From: Teretinema zuelzerae
GTDB lineage: Bacteria; Spirochaetota; Spirochaetia; Treponematales; Treponemataceae
Reading direction: 5' to 3'
Length of the DNA stretch: 64,000 nt
Assembly: GCF_021021555.1 (NCBI RefSeq)
Contig: NZ_JAINWA010000003.1
Location: forward strand, 1,364,001 to 1,428,000
Positions 8,419-17,663 of the stretch are shown in pieces. Both the position numbers and the translations under genes were made by a program. The notes below the pieces were generated by a model that worked only from the letters and a program-made list of their open reading frames with translations, did not search any database and was not told where the DNA came from. Each line of letters starts with the position of its first letter. The stretch's first letter is position 1.

Positions 8419-11400
8419 TTACTGGTCGACCCGCTGCTGAAGGATGCGCTCGTTTTCAAGCGTTTTCGGAATATCGGGATAGGTTTCCGGAACGAAGAGT
8501 TCCGCCGGACGCGTGATGTTCTGAATATTCAGATACGCGAGGTTCGAACCCTGGGCGCGGACCAGCGTATCGGGGTTTCGGGTCAGCGCGTCCCAGGCGC
8601 GGGACGATTCGGCCATCAGCGCCAGAGCCCGCCCGTTCAAAGCGATATTGCCCGTCCGCTGCGCGATTCTGTTGAGCGTGACCCCGAGGTTATTGGAAGT
8701 CTGCATATACAACTGGACGAAGTCCCCGTGATCTGTCCGCACCTGCGGAAAGAGAATTCCCTTTCGTATCCGCTCGGATTCAAGCACTTCCTGCAAACGC
8801 TCGTAATACCCCTGGGCGGCGAAGTAATCGCCCCTTCTATGCAGGGCGTTTCCCATGCTGAACAGAAGATTCCGGTCCTGTGGGCGTTCCGCGTGAGTCA
8901 TGATGAACGACTCGATTGCGGCAGGGTAATCCTTCAATCGATAGGACGAATAGCCGATCCGGTAGCGCACAGAGGGAGTATCGTAGCCTTCCGCGATCGC
9001 GAGGCGGTAATGATCACGGGCGTTCTCAAGATCGTTCGAGATGAAATAATCGATGTCCGCGTAGTCTGAATACAGCCTCCCGACCAGCGGGTCCTGGCGG
9101 ACGGTTCGCGTTTCGCGGTGAGCCCGGTAAAGGGTGATACCTTCGGTGAACATGCGCCTCGCGTCCAGATATTCCCGATCCTCGGTCAGCAGTTCGCCCA
9201 GAAGTCGATAACAGTCCACCTGCACGAGAACTCTGCGGGGCGACATCGACCGCACCCGGGAAAATTCCGACAGCGAACGCTGCAGCGAAAGCTCAGCCGG
9301 CTTCGCGCGGTAGTTGTATATGTAGTAGCGGCCCAGATTGTAATGAGCTTCGGGGATGGAAGGATCGGCTTTCGCCGCACGCTCAAGAAGCTTGAGAACG
9401 TCTTCGATCCTGTTTACGAGAGCCGCCGAATCGCCGGGCTTCGGATTATAGCGCTTGTCTACGAGGTATCCGCTCAGTTCGACCAGATCGGAGGCGCCGA
9501 TTTTGCGCTTCTTTTCCATGAAGTGCTCCTTCAGGGGAAGCACTTCCGCGAGGTTGTCGGTGCGGATGAAGTACCGCATCATGCGAGCGAGAAAGGGGTC
9601 TTCCTTGCCGTAGAGCTCGATCAGAGAGGCGTACGTGAGCCGTGCGTCCGCGTACTTGGACGGATCCTCCCAGGCCCAATCGAGGTAGGTATCGCCGAGA
9701 AGCAGCAATCCCTCCCGATTATTGACATGATGATCCAGGACGCGCCGGCGGAGCACTTCTACGGCCTTCGCGTAGTTTCTCATGTCCAACCGCAGCATCT
9801 CGGCGTATTCGAGCCCCGCGGGAAGATCGTTCCGATAGCGGGCGAGCAGGCCTTCGTACATATGTTCTGCCGAGATGTACTGCCGTTTATCGCGGAAGGC
9901 GCGGGCGTATTTAAAGTACCAGCCCTTCTTCTCCCAGACAACCACGGCCTGATTGAACAGATCGATCGCCTGCGTATAGCGCTCGTCCTCGATAGCCTGA
10001 TAGCCGCGCTTGTACAGGCTTTCGGCCGCAAGAGGCCGGTAAATGAATTGCCACGAGAGATAAAAGGTGCAGGCGGCCAGCAGCAATCCGATGAAAGAAA
10101 TGACGGCGACCGGCAGTATTTTGTTGAAGAATACATAGCGGAGCGAGCTTTTTTCGGCTTCCAGCTGTTCCGCGCTTTTCTTTTCGAAATCCTTGGGTAT
10201 GGGGATGGAACGGTCGAGGGCGCCTTCGAGGGTTCGGGCGATCTTGCGAACCGAGGTTCCCCCGAGAATGGAATGAACCATTTCCATCTTATGGATGTCG
10301 GTCCCGGCCGATCCGGCAAGGTATTCCTCGACGGCCATCCGCAGATTAAGCGGAAAATCAGAAAGAAGACCGAGAAACTTTTCAAATTCGGAATCAGTCA
10401 GCTCAAGGCGAACTTCCTTTTTGGCGTTTTTCCGGGAAATGGCGGATTCAGGAATCTCGGAAATCGAAGTCCGGGCGGGAGACGAGGTAAAGTCGGAGAA
10501 ACCGGGAATATGGAACTCATCGTCCGGCAGGGCGCTGTCGATGCTGTCCTGGAGAAAGTTCTCGTCGAGCACGAAGCCGTCGAAGCCGTCCAGATCGGCG
10601 TCTCCCGCGGAGGAATCGGACGATTCCTCGACCTGCAGGTCGTCGGGGATGGAAAAATCAGCGAATTCGTCGCCGAAGGGATTGGCGGGAGCATCTTCCT
10701 GGGTGAAGGGAGCCGGTTCGTCGTCCATCGACGGGAAGGCAACATCCTTCGCGGCCGGAATGCCGTCCTCGAATCCCGGAGAGAAATCGAGAGCTTCGAC
10801 GTCGTCTTGAGAGGAATCTCCACGGGGAGGTTCATCGGAGCCGAAGGGGTTTCCGAAATCCGAGCCGCCTAAATCGGGAAGCTCGAAGGAGGCCGGAGCG
10901 GGAATGCCGTCTTCCAATCCGGGGGAAAGATCCATGGCGTCCATAAAATCGCCGGAAAGATCTGCGGGGGGAAGCGAAAAATCGGAAAGGGCCGAATCGC
11001 CGAGGTCTTCAAGACCGGCAGCTTCAAGCCCAAGATCTTCCAGGCCGGCGTCGCCGAGGTCTTCAAGGCCGGCAGCTTCAAGTCCGAGATCTTCAAGGCC
11101 GGCGTCGCCGAGGTTCTCAAGGCCGGCAGATTCAAGTCCGAGATCTTCAAGGCCGGCGTCGCCAAGGTCTTCAAGTCCGACAGTTTCCAGGCCGGCGTCC
11201 TCCAGGCCGAAATCGTCGAGGTCCGTTTCTGGGGTCATAGAATCCAGCGAGCCGGGAAGATCTTCCGGACCGGGGATGTCGAAGGAACCGGAAGGGAAGT
11301 CTGCGTCGGGGGGCTCGGGATTAACCGCGCCGAAGTCCGGAAGTTCGAAGGAATTTGCGGATAGATCGTCCGGCGAGTCTGCCGCGCCGCGCTCGGCCTC

Positions 11401-11925
11401 GATATCGTTCGCGAAGCCGGCAAGGAGATCCTGCGGCACGGAAAAATCGTCGAATGAAACATCTTCAGGCGAATCGGACGGTTCAGGTTCCGCCGATCCT
11501 TCGCTCAGAGAGGAATTGTCCAACGGAAGAGATGAAAGAAAATCGTCGAATTCTTCAAGGGCCGGAGCTTCAGGAACAGGCGTTTCAGGTTCGGATTCCG
11601 GAGGGGAAAACGAGGAGTTGCTGAAAAACGAGTCCATGTTGAAATCGTCCTGATAGTCGGTTGAAGCTTGCGTTGCTTCGACTTCAGTTTCCGATGCGAA
11701 TTCTGAGTCGGGAGAAAAGGATTGCGGTTCTTGGGCGGAAGGAGGAACGTCGGGGCCGATCGAAGAAAGGAGATCGTCTACATCGACCTGGGGCGGAGCG
11801 GCCAGAATTTCTGAAGGGCGGGGATACTCGTCGTAAATTTCGCCCCGTTCGGCGGCGATTTCGCGCTCATGGCCGAGATTGCTGAGTACTTGTCTGAATT
11901 GTTCGAGTTGTTTTATTCCCGGCAT
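8419..11925 (-). CDS. Large TPR protein with acidic repeat N-terminal half and one membrane helix
   Basis: About 1168 aa. The first half is very acidic and low-complexity, rich in Asp, Glu, Ser, Pro and Leu. At residues about 240-310 it holds three to four copies of an 18-residue unit (GLEDLGDAGLEDLGLEAA). A single membrane helix (ILPVAVISFIGLLLAACTF) lies near residues 595-622. The second half carries multiple tetratricopeptide repeats, such as LYKRGYQAIEDERYTQAIDL and PEAHYNLGRYYIYNY, so one half is likely cytoplasmic and the TPR half periplasmic (inference). It probably acts as a scaffold; the partner is unknown. The start at 11925 is chosen because AGGAAG lies just upstream; an in-frame start at 12000 lacks this. 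Confidence 0.8.
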   Translation of the reverse strand: MPGIKQLEQFRQVLSNLGHEREIAAERGEIYDEYPRPSEILAAPPQVDVDDLLSSIGPDVPPSAQEPQSFSPDSEFASETEVEATQASTDYQDDFNMDSFFSNSSFSPPESEPETPVPEAPALEEFDDFLSSLPLDNSSLSEGSAEPEPSDSPEDVSFDDFSVPQDLLAGFANDIEAERGAADSPDDLSANSFELPDFGAVNPEPPDADFPSGSFDIPGPEDLPGSLDSMTPETDLDDFGLEDAGLETVGLEDLGDAGLEDLGLESAGLENLGDAGLEDLGLEAAGLEDLGDAGLEDLGLEAAGLEDLGDSALSDFSLPPADLSGDFMDAMDLSPGLEDGIPAPASFELPDLGGSDFGNPFGSDEPPRGDSSQDDVEALDFSPGFEDGIPAAKDVAFPSMDDEPAPFTQEDAPANPFGDEFADFSIPDDLQVEESSDSSAGDADLDGFDGFVLDENFLQDSIDSALPDDEFHIPGFSDFTSSPARTSISEIPESAISRKNAKKEVRLELTDSEFEKFLGLLSDFPLNLRMAVEEYLAGSAGTDIHKMEMVHSILGGTSVRKIARTLEGALDRSIPIPKDFEKKSAEQLEAEKSSLRYVFFNKILPVAVISFIGLLLAACTFYLSWQFIYRPLAAESLYKRGYQAIEDERYTQAIDLFNQAVVVWEKKGWYFKYARAFRDKRQYISAEHMYEGLLARYRNDLPAGLEYAEMLRLDMRNYAKAVEVLRRRVLDHHVNNREGLLLLGDTYLDWAWEDPSKYADARLTYASLIELYGKEDPFLARMMRYFIRTDNLAEVLPLKEHFMEKKRKIGASDLVELSGYLVDKRYNPKPGDSAALVNRIEDVLKLLERAAKADPSIPEAHYNLGRYYIYNYRAKPAELSLQRSLSEFSRVRSMSPRRVLVQVDCYRLLGELLTEDREYLDARRMFTEGITLYRAHRETRTVRQDPLVGRLYSDYADIDYFISNDLENARDHYRLAIAEGYDTPSVRYRIGYSSYRLKDYPAAIESFIMTHAERPQDRNLLFSMGNALHRRGDYFAAQGYYERLQEVLESERIRKGILFPQVRTDHGDFVQLYMQTSNNLGVTLNRIAQRTGNIALNGRALALMAESSRAWDALTRNPDTLVRAQGSNLAYLNIQNITRPAELFVPETYPDIPKTLENERILQQRVDQ

Positions 11926-12038
11926 GGTCTTCCTGTACGCACCTCGTATATCAGATTTTCGGCCATATCCCGGATCGACTTTAGCGAAGACAGATCTCAA
12001 GATTCTGTAGCATTTTCCGACAATTGTAAAGAAGCACT

Positions 12039-12773
12039 ATGAAACAACGAAAACTTCTATTAATAGGCCTCGCGCTCTGCGCCTGTTTGGCGGCGTCGGC
12101 CGCGGACATCGAAGCGGTAACATATTCGAAACTCGTCTCGGGGATCTCCCGCGCCCGCGCTCCGGTAGTCGACGGCAGATACGCTGTTTTCACGGCGAAG
12201 GGAAGCGCCCGGCATGCAGGAGTCGCCTTCGAACATGAAAACTGGCAGACTATCCACACCCTGCAGCGCATCGTCAGAAAGGACGAGTTCGGAAAGCCCC
12301 AGAAAGACTCGAACGGGAAACCGCTGGAATCGATTCTTTTTTACATCGCCGAAATTCCGGAGGGCGTGCATCAAATCAGATACCGGATGGTCATCGACGG
12401 ACTCTGGTCGACCGACCCCCTGAACGCGGCAAGCGAATACGATTATCCCAACGGCATCCAGGTTTCGGTGCTCCCCGTGGAGTTCTTCCAGAGCTTCCAG
12501 ACGCAGAATGTGAATATCGGAAAGGTCCGGTTCGTGTATGAAGGCGAAAGCGGCGCGGTGATAAGGGTCGCCGGAACCTTCAACAACTGGGATCCGTTCA
12601 TGTACGAGCTCGAGGAAACCTCGCCCGGCAGATACGAACTGGCCGTGCCGCTCCCGAAGGGCACCTGGTATTATTCGTACTACGAAGGCTCGAACCGCCT
12701 CCCGGACAATACGAACCCCGAACGCGTCTACACGCGGGACGGGCGAGTAGCCTCCGTAGTCGTGGTGGAGTGA
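12039..12773 (+). CDS. Secreted protein with CBM48/glycogen-binding-like domain
   Basis: 244 aa with a signal peptide (MKQRKLLLIGLALCACLAAS). The C-terminal 90 residues (VRFVYEGESGAVIRVAGTFN, then NNWDPFMYELEETSPGRYEL and KGTWYYSYYEG) match the early-set/AMPK-beta glycogen-binding fold. The middle region (EIPEGVHQIRYRMVIDGLWS) looks like a second copy of the same fold. It has no catalytic domain. It is likely a periplasmic or surface carbohydrate- or protein-binding protein. It is divergent from the TPR gene, and its 3' end overlaps the convergent gene at 12728 by 46 bases. Confidence 0.75.
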   Translation: MKQRKLLLIGLALCACLAASAADIEAVTYSKLVSGISRARAPVVDGRYAVFTAKGSARHAGVAFEHENWQTIHTLQRIVRKDEFGKPQKDSNGKPLESILFYIAEIPEGVHQIRYRMVIDGLWSTDPLNAASEYDYPNGIQVSVLPVEFFQSFQTQNVNIGKVRFVYEGESGAVIRVAGTFNNWDPFMYELEETSPGRYELAVPLPKGTWYYSYYEGSNRLPDNTNPERVYTRDGRVASVVVVE

Positions 12774-14314
12774 GAGGTCCGTATGTCCCTGACCTTTTTT
12801 ACCGCCTCGTACGCGCCGTTGTAAACCCCGTTTTTTGCGTTCCGCAGAATCCTGTCGCAATACAGGGCGGGCATATCCCGGTCGTTCACCAGTAGATTAA
12901 GCGTCCGGTGCAAACCGGTTACCGAGGAAGTTTCGATCGTACCGTCGCCGATTTCCGCTCCGCGGATCGCGCCCCAGGCCTCGTGCCGGCCGACCCGCTG
13001 GATGAAGAGTTTGGGCACCGGATAAAACGACAACTCGCTCGGCTTGGTGATCATCACGTCGCACACCCGCATCAAAAGATTCGTCGAGTACACCGCGCAC
13101 CAGAACTCGTCATGCAGAAAGACATGGACGCCGCGGACCGGGCGTTCGGCAGCTTCTTGAACGAAGGCGCGGGTTTCTTTCCAGTCAGAATGCATGGTCC
13201 AGGAAATTCCGTCCTCGCGAAACATCTTTTCAAGATCGGCCCATCGGCCCTTATGGTCTCCCATATTAATGAACAGCGACACCTTTTCGCCGGCGATCGC
13301 GTCTTTGCAGGTGCGCGCTATGTCCGCGAAACGGAGCACCTGGGCGCCCGCGCCGCCCATGGTGAGCAGGAAGCGGCGGGTTTCTCCGTCCCTGATGCGT
13401 CTGAGCCGGGAATCGCAATCCGCCTCGATGCCTGAAACGATCTCGTGGTCGACGTAATGGCCTGCCAGAAAGATGTCCGAGGCCGGCATGCAATGATCGA
13501 GGCGCATGTCCACGCCCATCGAGTGGAGGGTGCGGTAGCCCATATAGGTGGACGGCGACTGGACCGCATGAACGGTACCTTCCACGATATGAAAGGCGAG
13601 AGGGAAGTTGTCCGGAATAATGGTGACGATGTTTTCGAGTCCTGCGTTCACCGCCGCGTGGCCGGTCCACGGATGGGTCGACAGGAAGGGGATGTCGCGG
13701 GGCAAGCCGCGGTAGAGGGGAGCGAATATGCGCGAAAGGGAGTCCTCTTCGAGCGTGAAGGCAAGACGCTGGGCGGCAGTGCTGGTCACGTAGTCCCAGA
13801 TGTATTTGTCGAAAAGCCGGGACCGCTGCGAAATCCGGGAGCCGAGATTATAGAGATCCTCGAGATAGCGTATGGTTTTGCTGGCCGCGGTATCAGGGAA
13901 GGACATGAGGTCGAGCCAATAGGGGGTCAGACCGAGGGATTTGGCCGCGGAAGCGAGAGCGATGGCCATGCGGCAATGGCCGAAGCCCATGCGGATGGTG
14001 CCGAGCACGACGCCGTCGGCAGAATCGAAGGGGGACGCCGCCGATGCGGGGTCCGGGGATCGAGTCGCTCCGGAAGACTCAGGAAGGATGTTCGATGCTT
14101 CGCGCACTGTGCGTATCCCGAAGTCCTCGAAGGCGAATCCTTCTTCCCGGGTTTCAAGCACGGGGCTCGATTCGGGATCGAAGGAAAATTTCCGGGCGAA
14201 ACGCTGGTAGCGTTTTTCTGCTTTGACAATGACTCTATGAGGTACGGGATTTCCGTAAATCCGTGTGTGATCCATGCGATCAGTGTACGTCCGGTCGAAG
14301 AAATTTGCACTCAT
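12728..14314 (-). CDS. GT-B-like protein (MurG/MGDG-synthase-type fold), unknown substrate
   Basis: About 528 aa, no signal peptide. The motif GTIRMGFGHCRMAIALASA near residue 105 resembles the N-terminal glycine-rich GxGH loop of GT-B enzymes such as MurG and diacylglycerol glycosyltransferases. Later, FLLTMGGAGAQ and the segment MITKPSELSFYPVPKLFI occupy positions where these enzymes bind the nucleotide-sugar. It could glycosylate a lipid or envelope component (inference). Two starts are possible: the ATG at 14314, used here, or the one at 14275; neither has a strong Shine-Dalgarno sequence. It starts 34 bases after the sigma-54 activator gene with no terminator between, so it may belong to that operon. 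Confidence 0.6.
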   Translation of the reverse strand: MSANFFDRTYTDRMDHTRIYGNPVPHRVIVKAEKRYQRFARKFSFDPESSPVLETREEGFAFEDFGIRTVREASNILPESSGATRSPDPASAASPFDSADGVVLGTIRMGFGHCRMAIALASAAKSLGLTPYWLDLMSFPDTAASKTIRYLEDLYNLGSRISQRSRLFDKYIWDYVTSTAAQRLAFTLEEDSLSRIFAPLYRGLPRDIPFLSTHPWTGHAAVNAGLENIVTIIPDNFPLAFHIVEGTVHAVQSPSTYMGYRTLHSMGVDMRLDHCMPASDIFLAGHYVDHEIVSGIEADCDSRLRRIRDGETRRFLLTMGGAGAQVLRFADIARTCKDAIAGEKVSLFINMGDHKGRWADLEKMFREDGISWTMHSDWKETRAFVQEAAERPVRGVHVFLHDEFWCAVYSTNLLMRVCDVMITKPSELSFYPVPKLFIQRVGRHEAWGAIRGAEIGDGTIETSSVTGLHRTLNLLVNDRDMPALYCDRILRNAKNGVYNGAYEAVKKVRDIRTSHSTTTTEATRPSRV

Positions 14315-14348
14315 TTTCAACCGGATTCGAGCGCGCGCGGGAAGGTCG

Positions 14349-15797
14349 CTAGTCTTTTCCGAGAAGCCCGTACTCTCGCATTTTATTGAGAAGCGTGCGC
14401 CGGGAGATGCCCAGTTCACTCGCGGTTTTTTCCCGATGCCCGCCGGTTACGGCCAGCGCGGAAACTATCGCCTGCCGCTCGGCTTCACGGACGCTCAAGA
14501 CCTCGCTCTGCACGGCAGGCGCTGCTAAGGATGCAGGGGCGGCAGGCGCAGAAGCCGCGGCAGATGCCGCCGCGGACTCAGCGGCGGCGGACCCGGCAGG
14601 CGGCGGGCGCAGGCGGCTCGACAGGGTAAAATCGGCGGGGCCGAGCTCGTCTCCTTCCGCCAGTATGACCGCGCGCTCCATCGCGTTTTCCAGTTCGCGC
14701 ACGTTTCCGGGAAAAGGATACTCGGTCAACAGCTTCAGAGCCGCAGGACTGATGCCGGAAATTTTTTTGCCGGTTTCCCGGGAAAACCGGGCGAGAAACA
14801 TGCCGGCGAGAGGAGCGATGTCCAGAGGCCGCTCGCGCAAGGGCGGAATATGAATTCTGATCACATTCACCCTGAAATACAGGTCTTCGCGGAAGGCGCC
14901 CGCGCGGACAGCCTCTTCCAGATCCCGGTTGGTCGCGGCGACTACGCGCACATCCACCGGAATGGGTCGCGCGCCGCCGACCCGGACGACGACCCGCTCC
15001 TGGAGCACGCGCAAGAGCTTCACCTGAAGCGAAGGACTCATCTCTCCCAGCTCGTCGAGAAACAAGGTTCCGCCGGAGGCAAGCTCGAACAAGCCCTGTT
15101 TGCTCCGGTCGGCGCCGGTAAAGGAGCCCTTCTCGAAGCCGAAGAGCTCGCTTTCCTGCAAACTTTCGGGAATGGCGCCGACGTTGACCGGAACGAAGGG
15201 ACCCTCGGACCGGGGGCTCTGGCGATGAAGCTCCCGGGCGATCACTTCCTTTCCGGTGCCGCTTTCGCCGGTAACCAGAACGGTGGCGGAAGACGGAGTG
15301 GCCTTGCGGACAAGAGTAACGACGGAATGCATCGCCGGATCGTCCCCGAGCCATCGCGAGCCGTCCGCACCGCCGAGCGAAGCCGGCTCGTCGTACAGCC
15401 TGCGCCCGACGTCGGCAAGGCGGAGGAGGCGATTTTTTTCCAGAGCCTTTTCGAGCCTGACCGCAAGCTCGCCCGGATCGAAGGGTTTGACCACATAGTC
15501 GTCTGCGCCCTTTTTCATGGCGGAAACCGCGTCGTTGATGTCGCCGTGGGCGCTCATGATGATCACCGGAAGGCCGGGTCCTCCGGTGCGGATGCGGTCG
15601 AGCACCTCGAGACCGTCCATGCCGGGCATGCGAAGATCCAGCAGAACAGCCGAAAACAGTTCGCGCTCCAAAAGAGCGAGGCCTTCTTCGCCGTTCGCGG
15701 CGCCTGAGCACCGGAATCCCTCGAGAGCAAGGTATTCGGCCAGAGAATTTCTGAGGTTCCGCTCGTCGTCTATTATCAGTATGCGCGCATCATTCAT
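14349..15797 (-). CDS. Sigma-54-dependent response regulator (NtrC/ZraR type)
   Basis: 482 aa. An N-terminal receiver domain has Asp10-Asp11, phospho-acceptor Asp54 (VLLDLRMPGMDG) and Lys104. A central AAA+ domain has Walker A GESGTGKE at 177-184 and the sigma-54 contact loop GSFTGA at 224-229. A C-terminal Fis-type helix-turn-helix (TASELGISRRTLLNKMREYG) follows. An Ala/Pro-rich linker of about 35 residues joins the last two. It should activate sigma-54 promoters when phosphorylated by the kinase encoded just upstream, with which it shares an ATGA overlap. The only sigma-54 promoter recognised nearby is the one at 17608-17623, in front of the same gene cluster. Confidence 0.93.
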   Translation of the reverse strand: MNDARILIIDDERNLRNSLAEYLALEGFRCSGAANGEEGLALLERELFSAVLLDLRMPGMDGLEVLDRIRTGGPGLPVIIMSAHGDINDAVSAMKKGADDYVVKPFDPGELAVRLEKALEKNRLLRLADVGRRLYDEPASLGGADGSRWLGDDPAMHSVVTLVRKATPSSATVLVTGESGTGKEVIARELHRQSPRSEGPFVPVNVGAIPESLQESELFGFEKGSFTGADRSKQGLFELASGGTLFLDELGEMSPSLQVKLLRVLQERVVVRVGGARPIPVDVRVVAATNRDLEEAVRAGAFREDLYFRVNVIRIHIPPLRERPLDIAPLAGMFLARFSRETGKKISGISPAALKLLTEYPFPGNVRELENAMERAVILAEGDELGPADFTLSSRLRPPPAGSAAAESAAASAAASAPAAPASLAAPAVQSEVLSVREAERQAIVSALAVTGGHREKTASELGISRRTLLNKMREYGLLGKD

Positions 15798-17050
15798 TCA
15801 GAACGCTCCCCGGATTCGGACTTTCGCCGCGCGCCGGCAAGCGGCAACGCTATCGAGAACACGGAACCGCCGCCGGGCCGCTCGGTCCAGGTCAGCGATC
15901 CGCCGGCCTGTTCCGCGTATTTCTTCGAAAGGGCGAGGCCGATGCCCGTGCCCTTGGCCTTCGTGGTGAAAAACGGCTCGAAAATTCTGCTCCGGTTCTC
16001 CGGCGGAATCCCGACGCCGCGGTCCAGAACCTCGAACACGGCCTGTCCGGCGCGGGAATAAAGGCGAACGACCGGCGGCTCTTCCCCTCCCCCCCCCGAT
16101 TCGAGGGCATTGGAAACCAGATTGTCCAGAGCCTGCAATAAACGATCGCCGTCGATCAAAACGGGAAGAGGATCGGCTGACTCGCAGATCGCGGAAATTC
16201 GTCCGGCCCATCGTTCGCCGCAGCGGTCGATATACCATCGGGCATCCCGGGATTCCGCCGAGCCCTCGCCGGACTGAAGGAATTCGCGCACCCGGTCCGC
16301 GAGCAGGGCGAGCCGGGCGGTTTCCTCTTCGATGACGCCGACGTTGCCCTGCCGTTCGGCGGGGAGCGTTTTTCTGAGGGTCGCGCACTGGATGCGGATT
16401 ACGCCGAGAGGATTCTTGATCTCGTGCGCGAGGGTGCGCGCGGCCTCCCCGAGCTGGACGAGGCGGCTGAGAGATTCTTCGCGTTCGCGGTAGCGAGACA
16501 GCCGGCGTGCGAGAACGGCGAGAAGGGCAAGGATCACGATGAAAACGGCAAGAAGGCCGTAGAGTACAAGGTAGAAAAGCCTGCCTTCGGAAAGGAACTG
16601 GGAGACATCGAGTTCGGCGTATATGTATCCGTATTTGCGCTCCATCATGCCCCGCCGGGGACCGGGCATTTCCCCCGGCATATGACCGGGAACGGCGCCG
16701 GCCCTGCGCAGCAGAACGATCGAGTTTTTTTTGCGGATGGTTGCGCCCCGGACGGGAACCGCCCGGTAGTCTACGGCAGCAGGAGCGTCTCCGAAGCGAT
16801 ATACCGCCGCCCCGGACGAATCGTACAGGGCGAAGGAAAGAACCTCCGGCCACGACTGCGGATCGAGCCGCCCCGAATCCCGATGATGATCGAGAAGGCC
16901 CATCAGTATCTGGAATGAACGGTATTCAAGTTCTTCCATGCGCCGCTCATGCTCCTGGCGCACCAAAAGCAGCGCGAAGCTGAAGGCCAGCAGCACTGCC
17001 GCGGGAATAAGTATATAGAGGCCTGCAAAGGGAAGCCGCTTTCTCTTCAT
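15794..17050 (-). CDS. Membrane sensor histidine kinase, partner of the sigma-54 activator
   Basis: 418 aa with two membrane helices (about 8-30 and 159-181) enclosing a periplasmic sensor of about 125 residues. This is followed by a HisKA domain with His209 (TLAHEIKNPLG) and an ATPase domain with the N box NLVSNALESGGG, DRGVGIPP and GTGIGLALSKK. The periplasmic region contains a Met/Pro/Gly-rich stretch (PGHMPGEMPGPRRGMMERK), which might bind metal (inference). The organisation is like ZraS/AtoS. It is separated from the preceding small secreted-protein gene by a GC-rich hairpin and overlaps the regulator gene by four bases. Confidence 0.9.
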   Translation of the reverse strand: MKRKRLPFAGLYILIPAAVLLAFSFALLLVRQEHERRMEELEYRSFQILMGLLDHHRDSGRLDPQSWPEVLSFALYDSSGAAVYRFGDAPAAVDYRAVPVRGATIRKKNSIVLLRRAGAVPGHMPGEMPGPRRGMMERKYGYIYAELDVSQFLSEGRLFYLVLYGLLAVFIVILALLAVLARRLSRYREREESLSRLVQLGEAARTLAHEIKNPLGVIRIQCATLRKTLPAERQGNVGVIEEETARLALLADRVREFLQSGEGSAESRDARWYIDRCGERWAGRISAICESADPLPVLIDGDRLLQALDNLVSNALESGGGGEEPPVVRLYSRAGQAVFEVLDRGVGIPPENRSRIFEPFFTTKAKGTGIGLALSKKYAEQAGGSLTWTERPGGGSVFSIALPLAGARRKSESGERSE

Positions 17051-17062
17051 ACCGGAAGTGTA

Positions 17063-17080
17063 CCCCGCCTAAAGGCGGGG
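17063..17080 (-). other. Intra-operon hairpin between secreted-protein gene and kinase gene
   Basis: CCCCGCC and GGCGGGG form a perfect 7-bp stem around a 4-base loop in the 38-base gap between the genes. There is no T-run, so it more likely stabilises or processes the mRNA than terminates it. Such a hairpin could keep the first gene expressed above the kinase and regulator. Confidence 0.5.
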
Positions 17081-17088
17081 CGCAACAA

Positions 17089-17544
17089 TCACCTTCTGTT
17101 TCGATTGAACGGACGATCTTCGTCGTCGCCGGCATAGCCGCGGCCGCCGTTCGGGCCTCTTCCGCTATTCCCGCCGCAGCCTGCGCCGCGCCCCATTCCG
17201 AAGCCGCGGGAATCCGCGTAGGCAGAAAGATCGAGTTCCTTTCCGTTGACCCATACCTTGGCGGGCATGATCATTTTAGCGTTTTCGATCGCGCACTCGC
17301 CGCGGCCTTCGAAAGAGAATCCTTCGATTTTCAGCTTGTCGCCCACCTTGATTCCGTTTTCCCAGGCAACCTGATAAAAGGGGCCTGCCGGAATAACCCA
17401 TGTTTGATCCTTTGCCTGCACGGTCGGGATTCCTTCCGCGACGGCGAGCACGCCTTCGACTGAAACCGTGTCGCGGGCGCCGGCCGCGAATGCCGCCGAT
17501 CCGATGACGAGGGCCGCGAAAGCGGCGATAATTGTCTTTTTCAT
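17089..17544 (-). CDS. Small secreted protein, first gene of the sigma-54-controlled operon
   Basis: 151 aa. The signal peptide (MKKTIIAAFAALVIGSAAFA) is followed by an OB-fold-like small beta domain: SVEGVLAVAEGIPTVQ, KDQTWVIPAGPFYQVAWENG and IKVGDKLKIEGFSFEGRGE. A Gly/Arg/Asn-rich tail (GFGMGRGAGCGGNSGRGPNG) is of a kind seen in metal- or polymer-binding exported proteins. Its position before a ZraSR-like pair recalls ZraP, the periplasmic zinc-binding stress protein. The sequence is not ZraP-like, so only the role may be analogous (inference). AGGAG lies nine bases before the ATG. Confidence 0.75.
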   Translation of the reverse strand: MKKTIIAAFAALVIGSAAFAAGARDTVSVEGVLAVAEGIPTVQAKDQTWVIPAGPFYQVAWENGIKVGDKLKIEGFSFEGRGECAIENAKMIMPAKVWVNGKELDLSAYADSRGFGMGRGAGCGGNSGRGPNGGRGYAGDDEDRPFNRNRR

Positions 17545-17607
17545 ACGCTTGATCTCCTTCCCCTGGTCTGCGTCCTTTTGAACGTTTTTTACGGGGTACT
17601 AACATAC

Positions 17608-17623
17608 TGCAAAATCCGTGCCA
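17608..17623 (-). promoter_or_regulatory. Sigma-54 promoter (-24/-12)
   Basis: On the minus strand the sequence reads TGGCACG-GATT-TTGCA, matching the sigma-54 consensus TGGCACG-N4-TTGCW at every position. Transcription would start near 17597, giving a leader of about 50 bases before the gene ending at 17089. It fits the sigma-54-type activator encoded in the same operon. Confidence 0.88.
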
Positions 17624-17663
17624 AGCTGATTTCAGGGGTTTTGACATGTTTTTTATAGAAAAC

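Noticed and set aside
9118-10872. 584-aa plus-strand open frame opposite the TPR gene
   Set aside because: It lies wholly antisense to a gene with clear TPR repeats and a membrane helix, has no start signal, and its composition is what a GC-rich complementary strand gives.
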